Assembly (NCBI GenBank): GCA_023105745.1 | Contig: JALGQZ010000013.1 | Coordinates: 625,001 to 689,000 of the forward strand | Reading direction: 5' to 3' | Length of the DNA: 64,000 nt | DNA from: Austropuccinia psidii | Lineage: Eukaryota > Basidiomycota > Pucciniomycetes > Pucciniales > Sphaerophragmiaceae | Shown here: positions 24,020-35,996 of the stretch, one piece after another | Position numbering within the stretch: the first letter of the stretch is position 1 | How the letters are laid out: the number at the start of each line of letters is the position of its first letter | Translations under genes and position numbers: made by a program | Notes under the pieces: model-generated | What the model was told of the DNA's origin: nothing | Seen by the model: the letters and a program-made list of their open reading frames with translations, nothing else | Databases searched by the model: none

Positions 24020-25368
24020 TAATCTCCCAGTGATTTTTAGTCCCTTGGAACTCTGTAGGACCATAAATTAAGGACCTGATCAGAATTCATGTTTATTATA
24101 AAAAGATGTTTCCAGGAAGAAGCCTGAACCAAATTCGCTAGCTCAAAAGGGTGGAATTCAGAAAGCTTTATATTGTGGAGTATTAGCTCACTCATAACAC
24201 AGATCTTTTTAGGTATGATGACAGGGAGTGAAGTAGCACTATTTCTCATTATTTTTTCCCAACAGCCTCTTCTTGGTTTTGTTGGACTCATCCAGGAAAT
24301 TTTTGTTTTTAATACCGGGAATCTAATCCAACAGGCCACAGGATACGTACTAGGTTGGTTTTTTGTAAGATATATATGTTCAGGATGTATGAAAATCTAA
24401 TATCTTGGGCTTTGTGAGATTTTTATTCACGTTTGGACGATTAACATCTTGAGGACAATTTTGGTCGCCAACCTACTGGTGAAGTTTTGGATGAGTTGTC
24501 CCAAGACCATGTTCCACTAAGATCTGGTGAGTGAGAAGTTGAGTCATTGGCTTAGGATTTTGACGTGATTTCACTTTTTTCTCGGATGGGGGGTTTGTTC
24601 AGATGGCATAAGATAAGAAAGTGAACCGCATATAGGAGAAAGAGCAGGAACAAAGGAAATTAAGCTTTGTGAGGCGCCCTTTTCTGGAAAGGGAAAAAGG
24701 GGACAAGACTGAGCAGCCCCAGACGTTGTCAAGAGCATAAGGCGTTCCTTAGTTCGGAGAGTAGCGGAATATAGCTTGGGCGAAATTACGTTGGCGGTAA
24801 TCCTTGGTAACGGTGGATAAAAGATCTTTTTCAATACTGTTCGAAAGTCTAGCGAGATGTAGGGCCATAACCTGTGGAGTTGGATCAGCAATGGATGTTT
24901 GACTAGCTCATGATTCTTAAGGTTTAAATAAATTTAAACATCACCTGGACCTATGATTCTTGATTGAGTGAGGCATTGAGTGAGATGTCGTCACCAGAGA
25001 TGCCCATGGTCTCTTGTTTGGATTAGAGTCCAGGACTGCCAAGTTCCAACAGCCATATCGATTGCATCCCACATCATGGAACAAGCCACTTTTCAAATTA
25101 GGCTCAGATTTTAGTTTTGGACTGCCTTAAAGGAAAATGTTTGGGTAGGATTCTTCCCGTCGTGAGGCTTAAAAACTCCCCTCTAGCACCATTCTAGGAC
25201 CATCAATCATCTACCAGCCCCACCGACAATTTGGGATCAGAGGTTTTGAATAAATATCATCAATTGCTTATCATATTCTACCATCTTTTACATCTCTTTT
25301 GTTTTTCTTTTTCCGACTACTGAATTCCTATCAATATATCCAATATTATTTATATGCTCTGAGTTGAT
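24020..25368. promoter_or_regulatory. GC-richer upstream region of the YaaH-family gene
   Basis: Base composition changes sharply here from AT-rich relic DNA to a more balanced, unique-looking sequence that leads into the transporter gene. Open frames of about 100 codons exist on both strands (24037-24339 and 24571-24891 minus, 24173-24400 plus). None shows a domain, and I could not join them into a gene. The last 120 bases have the character of a core promoter: TTGAATAAATATC near 25246, then a pyrimidine-rich stretch (25290-25315) where transcription could start. It probably holds the promoter and 5' untranslated region. Confidence 0.45.
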
Positions 25369-26928
25369 ATGTCTGCCACCGAAAAACTCAACCCCTCAAG
25401 TATAATCCGCCCAAGTTCGTAAAATCTTGAAGTTTTTAACAAGCTGGGGGTGATTCGGACTTTTGCTAATGGCCGTTGTCCTATTAATGATTTATATTTT
25501 TTTCCCTTGTAAACTTGAACAGGAGCTTCAGCGTATTTGACAAATGCCACAAACTCTGCTGCGCAGTCTTCTGTCTACCCTACCAACAACCTTTCTCAAG
25601 GAAAAAAGGTGTGTCAACTTTCCCTTGTCTCAATCGAACCACCGATGAACATTAACGTGCTGGTCTTCGACACTAGTATGCTAATCCTGGGCCACTCGGA
25701 CTAGCTTCTTTTGCTGCTACGACCTTTTTGTTGTCACTTTTCAACGTTCAAGCCCAAGGAGTTACTACTCCCAACCTGATTGTTGGTATGGCTTTGGCAT
25801 ACGGTTAGTTTTATTCCCAAGACTTGCCAAGGGGATCACATCAAAAAAGCAGATTCTGACTCAGCTCTCTTCTTTTTTTGCTCATTCAGGTGGACTCATT
25901 CAGCTGTAAGCAAGTCAATTACATGCTTATAAGAAATATTTAGGAGTAATGGTTTTTTTTTATTAGCCTCGCTGGTATGTGGGAGTTTGCAAGTGGAAAC
26001 ACGTAAATATATATTTTTCAGATAATTGTGATCGAATAATTTTTTTGCTGCTTTAACTTATCTCTGTTTTCTCAAGCTTTGGTGCCACAGCCTTTTCATC
26101 ATATGGTAAGCGGTTATTTAAAGAGGAGGTTCCTCAATAGCGTCTTCAATTATTTCCTCTAGAAAGCTTAATGTCCATAAAAAACAATCAGGAGCATTTT
26201 GGATTTCATTTGGTTTTATTTTTATTCCTGGAACCGGAATACTACAAGCCTACTCTGCCGCGGGAAAGAATGGACAATTAGAAAATGCTCTGGCGTTATA
26301 TTTATTTACATGGGTGTGTGACCGATCCTTATAATGCTTAGCACTGTCGTTGTTTGGTATTTCGCTCACTTGGAATTTCTTGTTTGTGGCTTTAGTTCTT
26401 ATTTACGGTAAGGTTCTTGTATCAGGCTTCTGTCCAATTGAAATGATAGAACTGACAATCGAGTCCTTAGTTTATCATGTTTTTAGCCACGCTAAGGTCA
26501 TCGCTCGGCTTGATGGTACTTTTCTTTTTCTTGGATGTGACATTTTTACTACTTGCGGTAAGTCGCAATCAATTCCCAAATTGTTAAATCACCTTCTGAT
26601 TGGTGTTTTTTTCTGATAGATCGGATCTTTGATGCCTCACGCCTCAAGCATTACTAAAGCGGGAGGAATATTTGGTGAGTGGCATTGGCTACAATCACTG
26701 ACTCATCAATAAACTAACATTACTTGCCTTTTTGGGGGGACTGAAGGACTTATAACAGCTATGTAGGTTTCGTTTCGTATTTGACAAAAAAACCTTCAGC
26801 TTACTCTTTTTCCTCACAGGATTGCCTGGTACCTTGCTGCTTGCGGTTTGCTCAAAGCTGAAAATAGCAAAATCCGACTCCCCAACCCTTCATTACGAAG
26901 CTCTCTACCTTCAGAATTTATGGCTTGA
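25369..26928 (+). CDS. GPR1/FUN34/YaaH (Ady2/Ato-type) acetate transporter, 12 exons
   Basis: Membrane protein likely moving acetate and possibly ammonium. Exons: 25369-25399, 25523-25608, 25677-25803, 25890-25905, 25967-26002, 26077-26105, 26192-26313, 26396-26407, 26471-26557, 26620-26674, 26747-26762, 26820-26928. All introns are GT-AG, 57-123 nt, and phases agree throughout, giving 241 residues, at the short end for the family. The signature ANPGPLGL starts the first membrane segment. Then come FLLSLFNVQA, GGLIQLLAGMWEFASGNTFG, SYGAFWISFGFIFIPG, LFTWFLFTFIMFLATLRSS, FFFLDVTFLLLAIGS, KAGGIFGLITA and IAWYLAACGLL: six hydrophobic segments. The 12-nt exon 8 encodes FLFT, exactly filling the fifth segment. 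Exon 1 is the least certain because the family's N-terminus varies and its donor is GTATAA. No stop or frameshift, so the gene looks functional. Confidence 0.92.
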
Positions 26929-28949
26929 AAAACACCAAAGCCTTTTTTTAGCATTTGAAGCCTACTTTCGCAAGTACAGTTTGCAATACGTACAGTTTTT
27001 TCTGTATCAAGTTTGACTCTTGCACTTTCTTTTTGAAAACCTTCGGCCTCAGTAACCAAGGAACTGGAGTTTTCGTTTATACTGCTCAATTCACGATTAT
27101 TTTTATTTCTTTACATTTAAATTGAAAAGCAAAAGGGGGCCACCTTTTCAAAGAATCATGATTCCATTTACAGACCCTTTATGCAGCCTTAGAGCCCGAT
27201 CTTATCATCAAAATAAAGGAACTAGTTTGGCGAATTTGATTTTAGTTCAGTTAAAATATAAGGGTAAATTCTATCAAAATGTTTTTTTTATTTAAAGAAA
27301 CAAAACAGTACACTCATTTTTGCATTTGAAAGAAGGTACATAGCTGATGTTTTTATATTTGGGAACTCCAGCTATAGGAAAAAATAATTGAACTTGAAAG
27401 CATGAGCATTTATAAAACTTCGGATGCTTGTACCGCTTAAACTAAAGATCTACCGGCTCTAATTGAGCGTGATGATATGAAGGCATGAGATATGGTATCA
27501 TGCTGTAATTAAGTGCAACGATGTTTTTGGGGGGCAAGTTGCGCAGCAGGTATTTCACCACCCAGCACTCTCGAGTAAGTATAATATGGTATGCAGGTGG
27601 GGTGGTTTTGTAACAGAACAGAATTTATCTCATTTCCTTGTGCTATATTATGTTTTCCCATTTGATTAAGGGCATATGGCAGAGTGTGGTGAACCAGACT
27701 AGGCTCCCAAGGTTTTAGGTTTGATCATTTCATTGCCGTCTTGGAAAGTTAGAGATACCTTTGGATCCTTTTTTAACTCCGGCTAGATAAGCTATTTCCC
27801 TCAATAAATTAGTTTCGATGATAGTTCAATATTGTTTGTATGATGATTTGGGTTTGAAGAATCACCCTAACCATCTGATCTTCTTTGGGCATGGGCGTAT
27901 TCTGTTTTTGAATGTTATGAAGGCTTTATGATCTGATTTTGGGGAGAAGACCAAGTATGGTTTCTATTTTGTGTTTGAGTTTAGCTTCATGTCTCACCAA
28001 TTATGCTCCATATTCTATCCTCTTCACATATCTCTTTTGCAAGTTTGGGGCTTGTGACAATTGAAAGAAAGTTAATATTGTCCATTTGTCCAATGCGCGA
28101 GACAGTCTATAAGCCTTTGAGGCAGATAATAACAGTCTAAGGTCAATTTACACAGTATGAATTTAATCGATGTAACAACCTTAAGAAACGCAAACATCAG
28201 AGAATTTATTCACATATAAATACTTGAATAATGATAGGAAATTTTTCAAATGAGAATTCTGAGAACTCTGTTGGAGAAATAAACTAGAAAGTCAAGTTTG
28301 TCAATAACTGACTACACAACAAGAATGAAAAGAGTAGGATAAAACACCTAAATGGTGGGAAGAAAAAGATTTAAATAGTACAAAGATAGGGCTATATTAA
28401 CAAGGCTACAAGATAAACAATAGCTACAAAGGATAAGAGTTTGTGAATTAGTCTTGCATTAGTTCAGTCAAAAAAGGCACTACTACACTTTAGTTAGCCA
28501 CAGAAACTTTGAATAATAAAAGTAGATATAAAAGAGAGACAATGGTAAAATATAGATGAGGTAAGGAAACAATATGAAAATGAAGCAAAGGAAGAGAGAA
28601 AATTTAAAAGATCTAAGAAATAAAAATGATGATAAAAAGTAAGGAAAATGATAAAGCAGATGATTCATACAAAATGATCAGGAGAGTGATTTGTTGTCAT
28701 TAGATTACATGGGTCTGTATTTAGTGGGTTTTTTTAATATTTGGGTATATGACAATATTGCTTATCAGGACGCATGAGTATGTCAACTGTTAGGTTCCAA
28801 GTTTTAGGAGAGATTAGTCAGTATGAAAATTAACAGCATTCCTTCTCTCTACTAGAGAAAAATTTCTGGAGAGCTGAGAGCTCTCCTGAGAACAATGTGA
28901 TTGATGGGTTGAGTGAGAAATTTTCCCAAAATTTTATTGGTTGTAGTGT
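26929..28949. other. Intergenic region downstream of the transporter gene
   Basis: No gene supported. The first 150 bases are probably 3' untranslated sequence. Composition is less AT-rich to about 28.1 kb, then returns to AT-rich. The open frame at 28483-28668 (minus) is a run of F, L and Y with no domain. Confidence 0.5.
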
Positions 28950-30010
28950 AAATTTATTGTACTTGTTTGGATTTGTTCCTTGATTAAATAAGTTTTAATA
29001 TCAATTTGTCTTATTTTCTTTCTGTTGAGTTTGCAATTTCCTTTAAAAAAATTTGATTCAGTTTTGATTGTCTTCATGCACAGGAGTTGAATTTTAAATC
29101 TTAGGAAGATTAAATTTGCAGCACGATTGCGTAAGTCACATGATCTCAGTGGTAAGATCACACAAAAAATTTTATTCAGCTTCTTCTATTTTTAGAGACC
29201 TTATCGAATGTTTCTTGTTCATCCATAGGACAAGGATTCCACTGAAAGTAGCTCAATATTCTATGACCAACCTTTGTATACTGAAAGAAGCGCCACAGTC
29301 ATCATTACTGTAATCCATAAGTACAAACCTGAGTCCCTTTGAATAGGTAATCCCAAGATCTTGTGTGTCCGTGAAATAAATTAGGAAATTTAGAAATAAA
29401 CTCTATTATTTAATAATTGATTTTCCAAGGAACTAGAATACTTATCATATAAAAGGACAGGTCGGTTCTTGTTACCATGTTGGGTGATTCATACATTCAA
29501 CTTCACTGAAATGTTTGACACAACAGGCCTTAAATGAATTAATCTAGTTCAAATTCATACATGCCATGTGCTAATTGGGTTTTAGCAAGTTTGAAACATA
29601 CTTGTATTCAATCCTTTCATACAATCACAAAAGTTATTTCTTAAATTTTGGCTTCTCAAGAGATATGCATTCTTCTGCATGTATGATCTTGATTCCCAAA
29701 ATTAAATCTTTCTGAAAAATTCCCTTTATGTTGAATTATTTGTAAATTTTGTCTTGAAATTCTCAAATGTGTTTGAAAATATAGCTAAATCAGCCACATG
29801 GAGTTGAAACAGAACAGGGTGACTTCCTTTGTGGTAGAAGACACATGGCATGAATCCCATTTTCACATTCCACTGTCACAGTTTCTTTTACCGGGCCAAT
29901 TGGGCTTGTATAAAACAATAAACCCCCTTTTTCAGCCTCAATAAGTACTTTTTCACATCAAATTTTGGTCTTTAAGGCAAACTGAGGTAAGCTATTTCAG
30001 CCAGAGGAGT
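28950..30010 (-). pseudogene. Decayed Ty1/Copia RT and RNase H
   Basis: Minus-strand fragments in changing frames follow the Copia order. A KKGVYCF string corresponds to the K-LYGLKQ box (about 29920). MGFMPC and FYHKG follow, then the catalytic region LHVADLAIFSNTFENF (29757-29802) in place of HVDD. LILGIKIIHAEECISL and PKFKK come next. The RNase H part includes SGILVLW, SLKIEEAE, LTQSCCKFNLPKI and STPVHEDNQN (about 29066-29090), matching the W-LSS-TEAEY-A and PTP-x-x-DNQ-AI motifs. Stops interrupt each block and the second catalytic aspartate region is altered, so it is dead. No LTRs, integrase or target duplication were identified. Confidence 0.75.
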
Positions 30011-31867
30011 GTTTTGAGAGGTATGCTCACTGTCAAGTTGATGGAGTAAGGTTGAGTTTGAATTATAGATATAAAAAGATAATGAATAGATTATATTATA
30101 AGTATCACACATTAGAAGTTAGTTTTCAATAATTAGAATAATTTGGGATTTCATATCAAAAGGGTATTGATCATAAGTCTTCTGAAAGCCCTGGCTTTAC
30201 TAGAATATATTTTTTTGATTCTAATAATTAGTAGACTCACTTTTATTAAAATAACAAAAAAAAGCTCTAAGAATTACCCCTATAAAAGCCAGAATTTCCA
30301 TGTAATAATCTTCCTGATTGGGTGTTGATTTTTTTTTCGAGGGGTAAGACCTCTTTTTATATTATAACAGGATTTAAAGAGGTGAAGTCCCTCTAATAAT
30401 ATTGGAAGTGAAGTCTTTCACTATAGGTGGTTGTATTTTGGCTCACCTAGTTCAATTAAAGAGCTCTCAAAGCCTAGATGTGGCATTTGTACCAAATCTT
30501 CCCATTTTTAATAATAAAGGGTGAATAATGTACTCCATGTATACTATGGGGTTATTTTAGCAAACTGATAATATCAACAAGCTTAAAGATCTTTTAGGGG
30601 CCTCTTATTTTTGATTTTATTATGACTCAAAGGTTAAAAGGAATTTTTTTGGGTTTGAGACCTCATAATTCAATTATGCGGGAAATGATTCCACATTACA
30701 GCCCTTTAAGGGCTTATTTGGGAGTTTAAACTTACAGAATTAATGAATTTATCATCTATAAAACTACAAAGCTCAAAATAATCTCAGAGTTCATCCCTGA
30801 ATAATTTATACAGCATTAGTATACTAATTGCCAGCCTTACTCAAGGTATGTCAAAGCTAATTGGAATTTTCATAAGATAGGGTTTTCCTGTTTTTAAGAG
30901 AAGAACCCTGATAGCTTTTTACCAGAATTTCATAAAGTAATTCAAGTATTATCTTTGGATATCCCTACCATATACATTCTAGAAGCTCTTTTGTTTTATC
31001 AGTCTTTGACTAAAAGTGTGGCAAGGTAAATCAGAGGTGGAAAATTCCATGTCTCTTATTTACTTTTTTCAATAGGTTCATTATTGTGAATTTTTTTTCT
31101 TTTGATTCTAAAGTATTAAAATCAGTACCACAAGATAACCTTCTTTTATCTCTTCCAAAAAATATCTGGCATTTTGGCATCCTATTCACAGCTATATATT
31201 CTTTTACAAGGGGTAGAAATTGAGGTTTATGCTCATAAAGATATTCACAGTATTCAAAATCTGATATTTTCTATAATATGGATTTCTTAATGACATTTTC
31301 TTAAAGAGGGTATTCTTTTCTTCCAGATGGTCTCCTGTACAGGTTTTGGTGGATTTTACTTTATTAGAACTTTTGCTATCTTATCAAAGGTAAATGATGT
31401 GTTTTTTCACTATTTTAGTTTAATTACCATAATTAATGGTATTTTTGATTTCATTCTTGTGCCATGTCTTCGAGCCATAAGCTGCATGAGGAAAATTAAG
31501 TGACTTGGATTCTAGAAAATTAAACTTTTTTTTGAGGGGAAATGAGGTAAAATGCTTGAGAATAGGTTTCAAAAAGATCAATTGCCATTGATTCTGTGAA
31601 TACGTAGCTCTACAATCAAGACTTTTATTTGGTAAGATTTCCAGGATTATTCCCCTTCCATTTTGAATACCCAAGTGGCTCCCACAGGTTTTTATGATGT
31701 ATCAAGCTCCAAAACATCTCATACTTGGTGATTATTGATTGATGGGAGTTTTATTGGGTGTTGCAAGGCTCCATAGATCTTCCTTGGCCAACCTTAGATA
31801 GCCATAGAAGTTTTGAAGTACAGTAGATTAAAAAATTAAGTGAGCCTAAGCCCTTCTTAACTAGGGA
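30011..31867. other. AT-rich DNA, probably Copia relic remains
   Basis: No supportable gene. The minus frame at 31420-31674 has a protein-like composition and lies upstream of the Copia relic on the same strand, where integrase or Gag would be expected, but I do not recognise a motif. The GAGGGGTAAGACC motif near 30341 also occurs near 15950. Confidence 0.4.
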
Positions 31868-34800
31868 TGTAAGGTTTGACTATGAAACAATAAGTAAAAA
31901 TTACTAATATTTGACTTATTGTACTCTGAATGTCCTTATTAATAGAATGAATAAGATAAAAATAATTATAATAATAGAGAATTATTATAATTATGGCATA
32001 AAAATAATTATATTATTAAATAAATATAATAATATAATTTATATTATGAAAAAATAATACAATAAATAAATATATTAATATTTGATAATTAATATATTTA
32101 AAAGCTCTTTCTTATTGTTACAAACAAATAATAAAGGCGTAAAAAACTGTTTTTATTAATAAAAACCAATTAATAAACAAAATATTACTAATATTAAAGT
32201 TATATATTAATATAAATACTATCTATATTAATGGAAGAATTATTAATAATAAGTAAAAATTACCTACTTTTGATGCTTAATTTAATCATTTTGGAATAAT
32301 TTATGCCAAATAATGTAAATAAAACTTATTTAAATTATATTTACAAATAAAAATAGAAGAAATTACAAATTTTCTTGATTTTATGTGGAAAGAAGATTTT
32401 TACGAGATTTATAACAAAACAAGAGTACAATTGAAGTAATCAGGTAAAAAAATGATAATCATGATAAATATAGCTTTTTGGTATTTGATAATATAAGAGA
32501 CTTATATATAAAGAATGAAATATTTTACCTTTTGATTTAATTGTTTAATCGTTTTGATGCGTCTGGGGGAAAATAAAGTAAAAAGAGCTCTATTTATAGT
32601 AAATACTTACCTTCTAGAGTCCATTAGGCTTCTAGTAGACGTGTACTGATGGTATCCACTGGAAATGATCAGTATTTTAATGTTTAGTTATGATTACATC
32701 ATGATCAAACCATCTTATCTCATTATCATATCATGATTCAGAGTTGTGAGCCTGTGAGGTATGTATAACATACCCATAAGGCCACAAATAACTTTATACA
32801 CAGTTAAATTTGTCTTCAACAGACTTTTTAATTGAATTTAAAATAAAAAATAACAAAAAATAAGTATAACTTTTTTTGGATAAACAAAGTTATAAATATT
32901 ATGTCATTTTTGGATTCTACACCAAAAATAACCTTGGGTACATCCATAAGGTGTTATACCCAAAAACACTTATTTCTTATATTATTAGAAGATTTAAGAA
33001 TCTCACAGTACTAATGTAGCTTTTTTAAATTTTCTTTAAAATTGTTAAATTTAAGCTTAAATAAGCTTAAATTTAAAGTTGCGTAAGGTTTATGCAAACT
33101 TACCAAAATTTTAGTTAAAATTGAGGTGTGGTGTATATTTACTGAATTGGCTAAGGATTTGCCATACAGAATGTAAATCCTGCGTGAGCTCAATTTAAAA
33201 GGGTTTAAAGCCATGGTATGGCTTTAAATAAATAAAAGGACAAAATCCACACAAAAAGGTGGGACAAAGGAAGAAGACCAAATAGAGCTGGGGTACCCAA
33301 CTTTTTGGATCTGAAAGGATTAAATTAAGGTTGTCCACCTGTATTGGAGGATTTTCAACCTTCTTTAAACTTTAAGATTAGACTTTGATCCAACATTAAA
33401 GTTTAAACTGGTTTTATCCCAATTTAGACAGGAATTTCAAGCTGCCAAAGGGTAAATCCCAATATGCAGGCTTGAATTCAAGGTTTTAAGAACTGTCAAA
33501 GCTTAATTAAGCTTAAAAAGCTTAAATAAGCTTAAAACTTTAAGGTTACAAGTATTAAAACCTTATCAAAACTTAAGGTTTGGTATGTATTGCTATTTTA
33601 CATGGAGAAATAGTAATAACTTCAAAAATTCATTAAAAATCCAATTCTTAATGGATTTGCTTGAAAATTTCACACAGCTTACACTTTAATATTATCTACA
33701 TATAAATTAAATTTTAAGTATCTTTTATAAATAAATTCCCTGGGTAATTAGCCTGGAAATTTACTCTTTTAATTAAAGCCCAAAGAAAATTATAATTTCT
33801 TTAGAAATTAATTAAAAATTGAGTTTAAGAGATTTCTACTTGAAGCTCTATTTTTAAGTTGTTCATGTGATGAACTTTAATATAAATAAGTTTATTTATA
33901 TTAAAAACTTAAAATAATTAGTTTAAATGAGGATTAAAGTTACATGGAGTTAAGAACAACACTGATAACTTTAAATTTGAATTAAAAATAAGTTACCTTA
34001 AGTTAAGAGCTTTATTTTTAAGCATGGTTTTTCAGTTTTGACCTTAGAACGCCCTCTATATTCATTATGAATCATGAGAGCTGCTCTGAAGACATAAAAA
34101 GAGTCTTTTCATCACTGTTTTTGTCCATCAATTCATTAATCAATCCAATCATATTAGAAATTTAAACAGGTAAAGTTTTATTAAAATATAAAATCTTATT
34201 ATTAAATTAATTCTTAAGTTATTTTATTCTTTATTAATTAAAATTAAAGAATTGAAATCATAGAATTTAGATTATTGTTGTAATCACCAATAATACATTT
34301 TATTATATAAAATTATCATCTTAAATATCTTTTAAAAATCCACAAATTCCTCTTAAAAGCTCTTTAATCGTAATTTTTATTATAAAAAGGTGTTTTATCT
34401 TTCAAAATATTGATTTTTGGTGTGTTTTTAACTTATAATTATTATTTAATATAATAACTGTTGTTGTTTGACTTGTTGTATTAAATAAATATTATAAGTA
34501 AGTTTTCTCTAAAGTTCTATATCTTTCTTATCTAGTATTAGTTTTTTTATATAGAGTTTTATTCTATAAGAATTATTTCTGCACATTGTGTGTTTTAATT
34601 CTTTTATAAATAATATTTATATTATTTATAAGTGGTTAATATTCATATTTTCCCCATGTAATTGTCTCATTAAGAGCTTTACACTTCTTATTGTTATAAC
34701 TGTCAGTGACTATAACAATAATAGAATAATTATAATTTATCATAATTATTATTTTTATAATAATAATTAAATTTATTATTTTATATATAATTATTTTCAA

Positions 34801-35991
34801 TAATTATATTTTAATTTGTGGTTATAATATTTTGTTATATTATATATTTCTACTGAGGACAGTCATAGTACTCTTGATATTGCTACTATTATCAAGAGTT
34901 TCATAGACAAACCTTACAAGAGTTATCACTATAACTCTAAGTTTGATGACATCATAGGCTTGGCAGAAGCCTAAAATTTTCGGATTTAATTATTATTAAT
35001 CATAATCTAATAGTATTCACCAGCTTTATTACTTTTATAACTGTTAAACTTAAAATAAGATTACAGTGATTGATCATAAATGAGCAATTTTAAGCTTAAA
35101 CTTTCATCATTAATACCTTTTGAGTTATACATGCTACAGCTATTCTGAGGGTGAATTCTGATAGCTTGGCATGTCTTTGTCAAAATTTCAAAAGCATTTT
35201 ATTAAATCATCAAAACTCTATTTTTGATTATTTTTCTTGTAACTCATCTTTTCTGTTGAAATTTAATATTTTAAACTTAAAACCTTGATTTCCAGGGGTT
35301 ATAACTTGAATATTATGATAAAAATTACATCATTATTCACGTATGAACTATTAGAATCTTAATATCTACCTTTTTTAAGTTTGGACCACTTTCACAAGAA
35401 AGTGGTCAACAGCTCTAGTGATTTTTTTCAATAAACCCTTACAAGTTATAACATTGTTTATAACTTGTAAAATGAAGCTCATATCCGTGCTCTTACAGGA
35501 ATTATGTGGTGACTTTCTTTTTGGCTTGACTCTCTATCTTGTATCTTTCAAGAGATATTAGCTAAAAACCATGAATATATGCATTGACCAAAAAAGTGCA
35601 TATATTCAGCTTAATTCCTTAAGTATTGACTTTAGAGAATTGTAATATAATTGTTTTATGTGTAGGGGTTTATGGGGAATTCAATGGTAAAATTTTTTTT
35701 ACATGTTGTTTCATTGGTTTCTGAGTTAAATAAGATTTCATGTCTTTTTTAGGGTATCATTACTTATTCTTCAATAATTATTGGCTTTTCAGATATGCCA
35801 TAAAAATGACATATGTATATTTTACCATGATTAATCTAATGGTTTGATTCATTTCAAATTTTTACTCATTATATTCTGAGTTAATTCAGATTTTGTACCT
35901 ATTTATGGTATTTTCACTAGTTTTAAGAGAATTATTATAGAATTTTTCTTGTGACCTTTTTGGATATGTGGTCATATCTCAAAGGCTCACA
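31868..35991 (-). mobile_element. Solo LTR of an approximately 2-kb LTR family, split by another copy
   Basis: On the minus strand the element starts TGTGAGCCTTTGAG (ending at plus-strand 35991) and ends at 31868 with CCTTACA. The 5-bp duplication AGGGA flanks it (31863-31867 and 35992-35996). It is interrupted by the plus-strand copy 32745-34918; removing that copy and one AGAGT leaves 1945 bp, close to the size of the other copies. TG..CA ends, 5-bp duplication and absence of coding sequence indicate a solo LTR produced by recombination between LTRs. Sequence has drifted from the other copies, so it is the older of the pair. Confidence 0.8.
32745..34918 (+). mobile_element. Solo LTR (2174 bp) nested in an opposite copy of its own family
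   Basis: Begins TGTGAGCCTGTGAGGTAT and ends ACCTTACA, with the exact duplication AGAGT on both sides (32740-32744 and 34919-34923). It aligns patchily along its length with the minus-strand copy at 42095-54134: the ATACCC/AAGGCCACAA block near its start, TTTGGATTCTACAC, GGTACCCAACTT, GGTTTTTCAGTTTTG, and CAGTCATAGTACT with TTTCATAGACAAA at its end. A CATAAAAAGAG box near 34091 may be its TATA box. There is no coding frame. The matching internal region of this family is not in the window. Confidence 0.85.
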
Positions 35992-35996
35992 AGGGA

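Noticed and set aside
24037..24891. Minus-strand frames of 100 and 106 codons upstream of the transporter gene
   Set aside because: No recognisable domain, no consistent way to splice them, and both lie in the probable promoter region. Kept only as an unexplained block.
26350..26616. 88-codon frame reading through introns 7-9 of the transporter gene, which at first suggested a lost acceptor or an AT-AC intron
   Set aside because: The canonical 12-nt exon 8 (FLFT) and exon 9 starting at 26471 give a correct-length membrane segment with all GT-AG introns, so the alternative is unnecessary.
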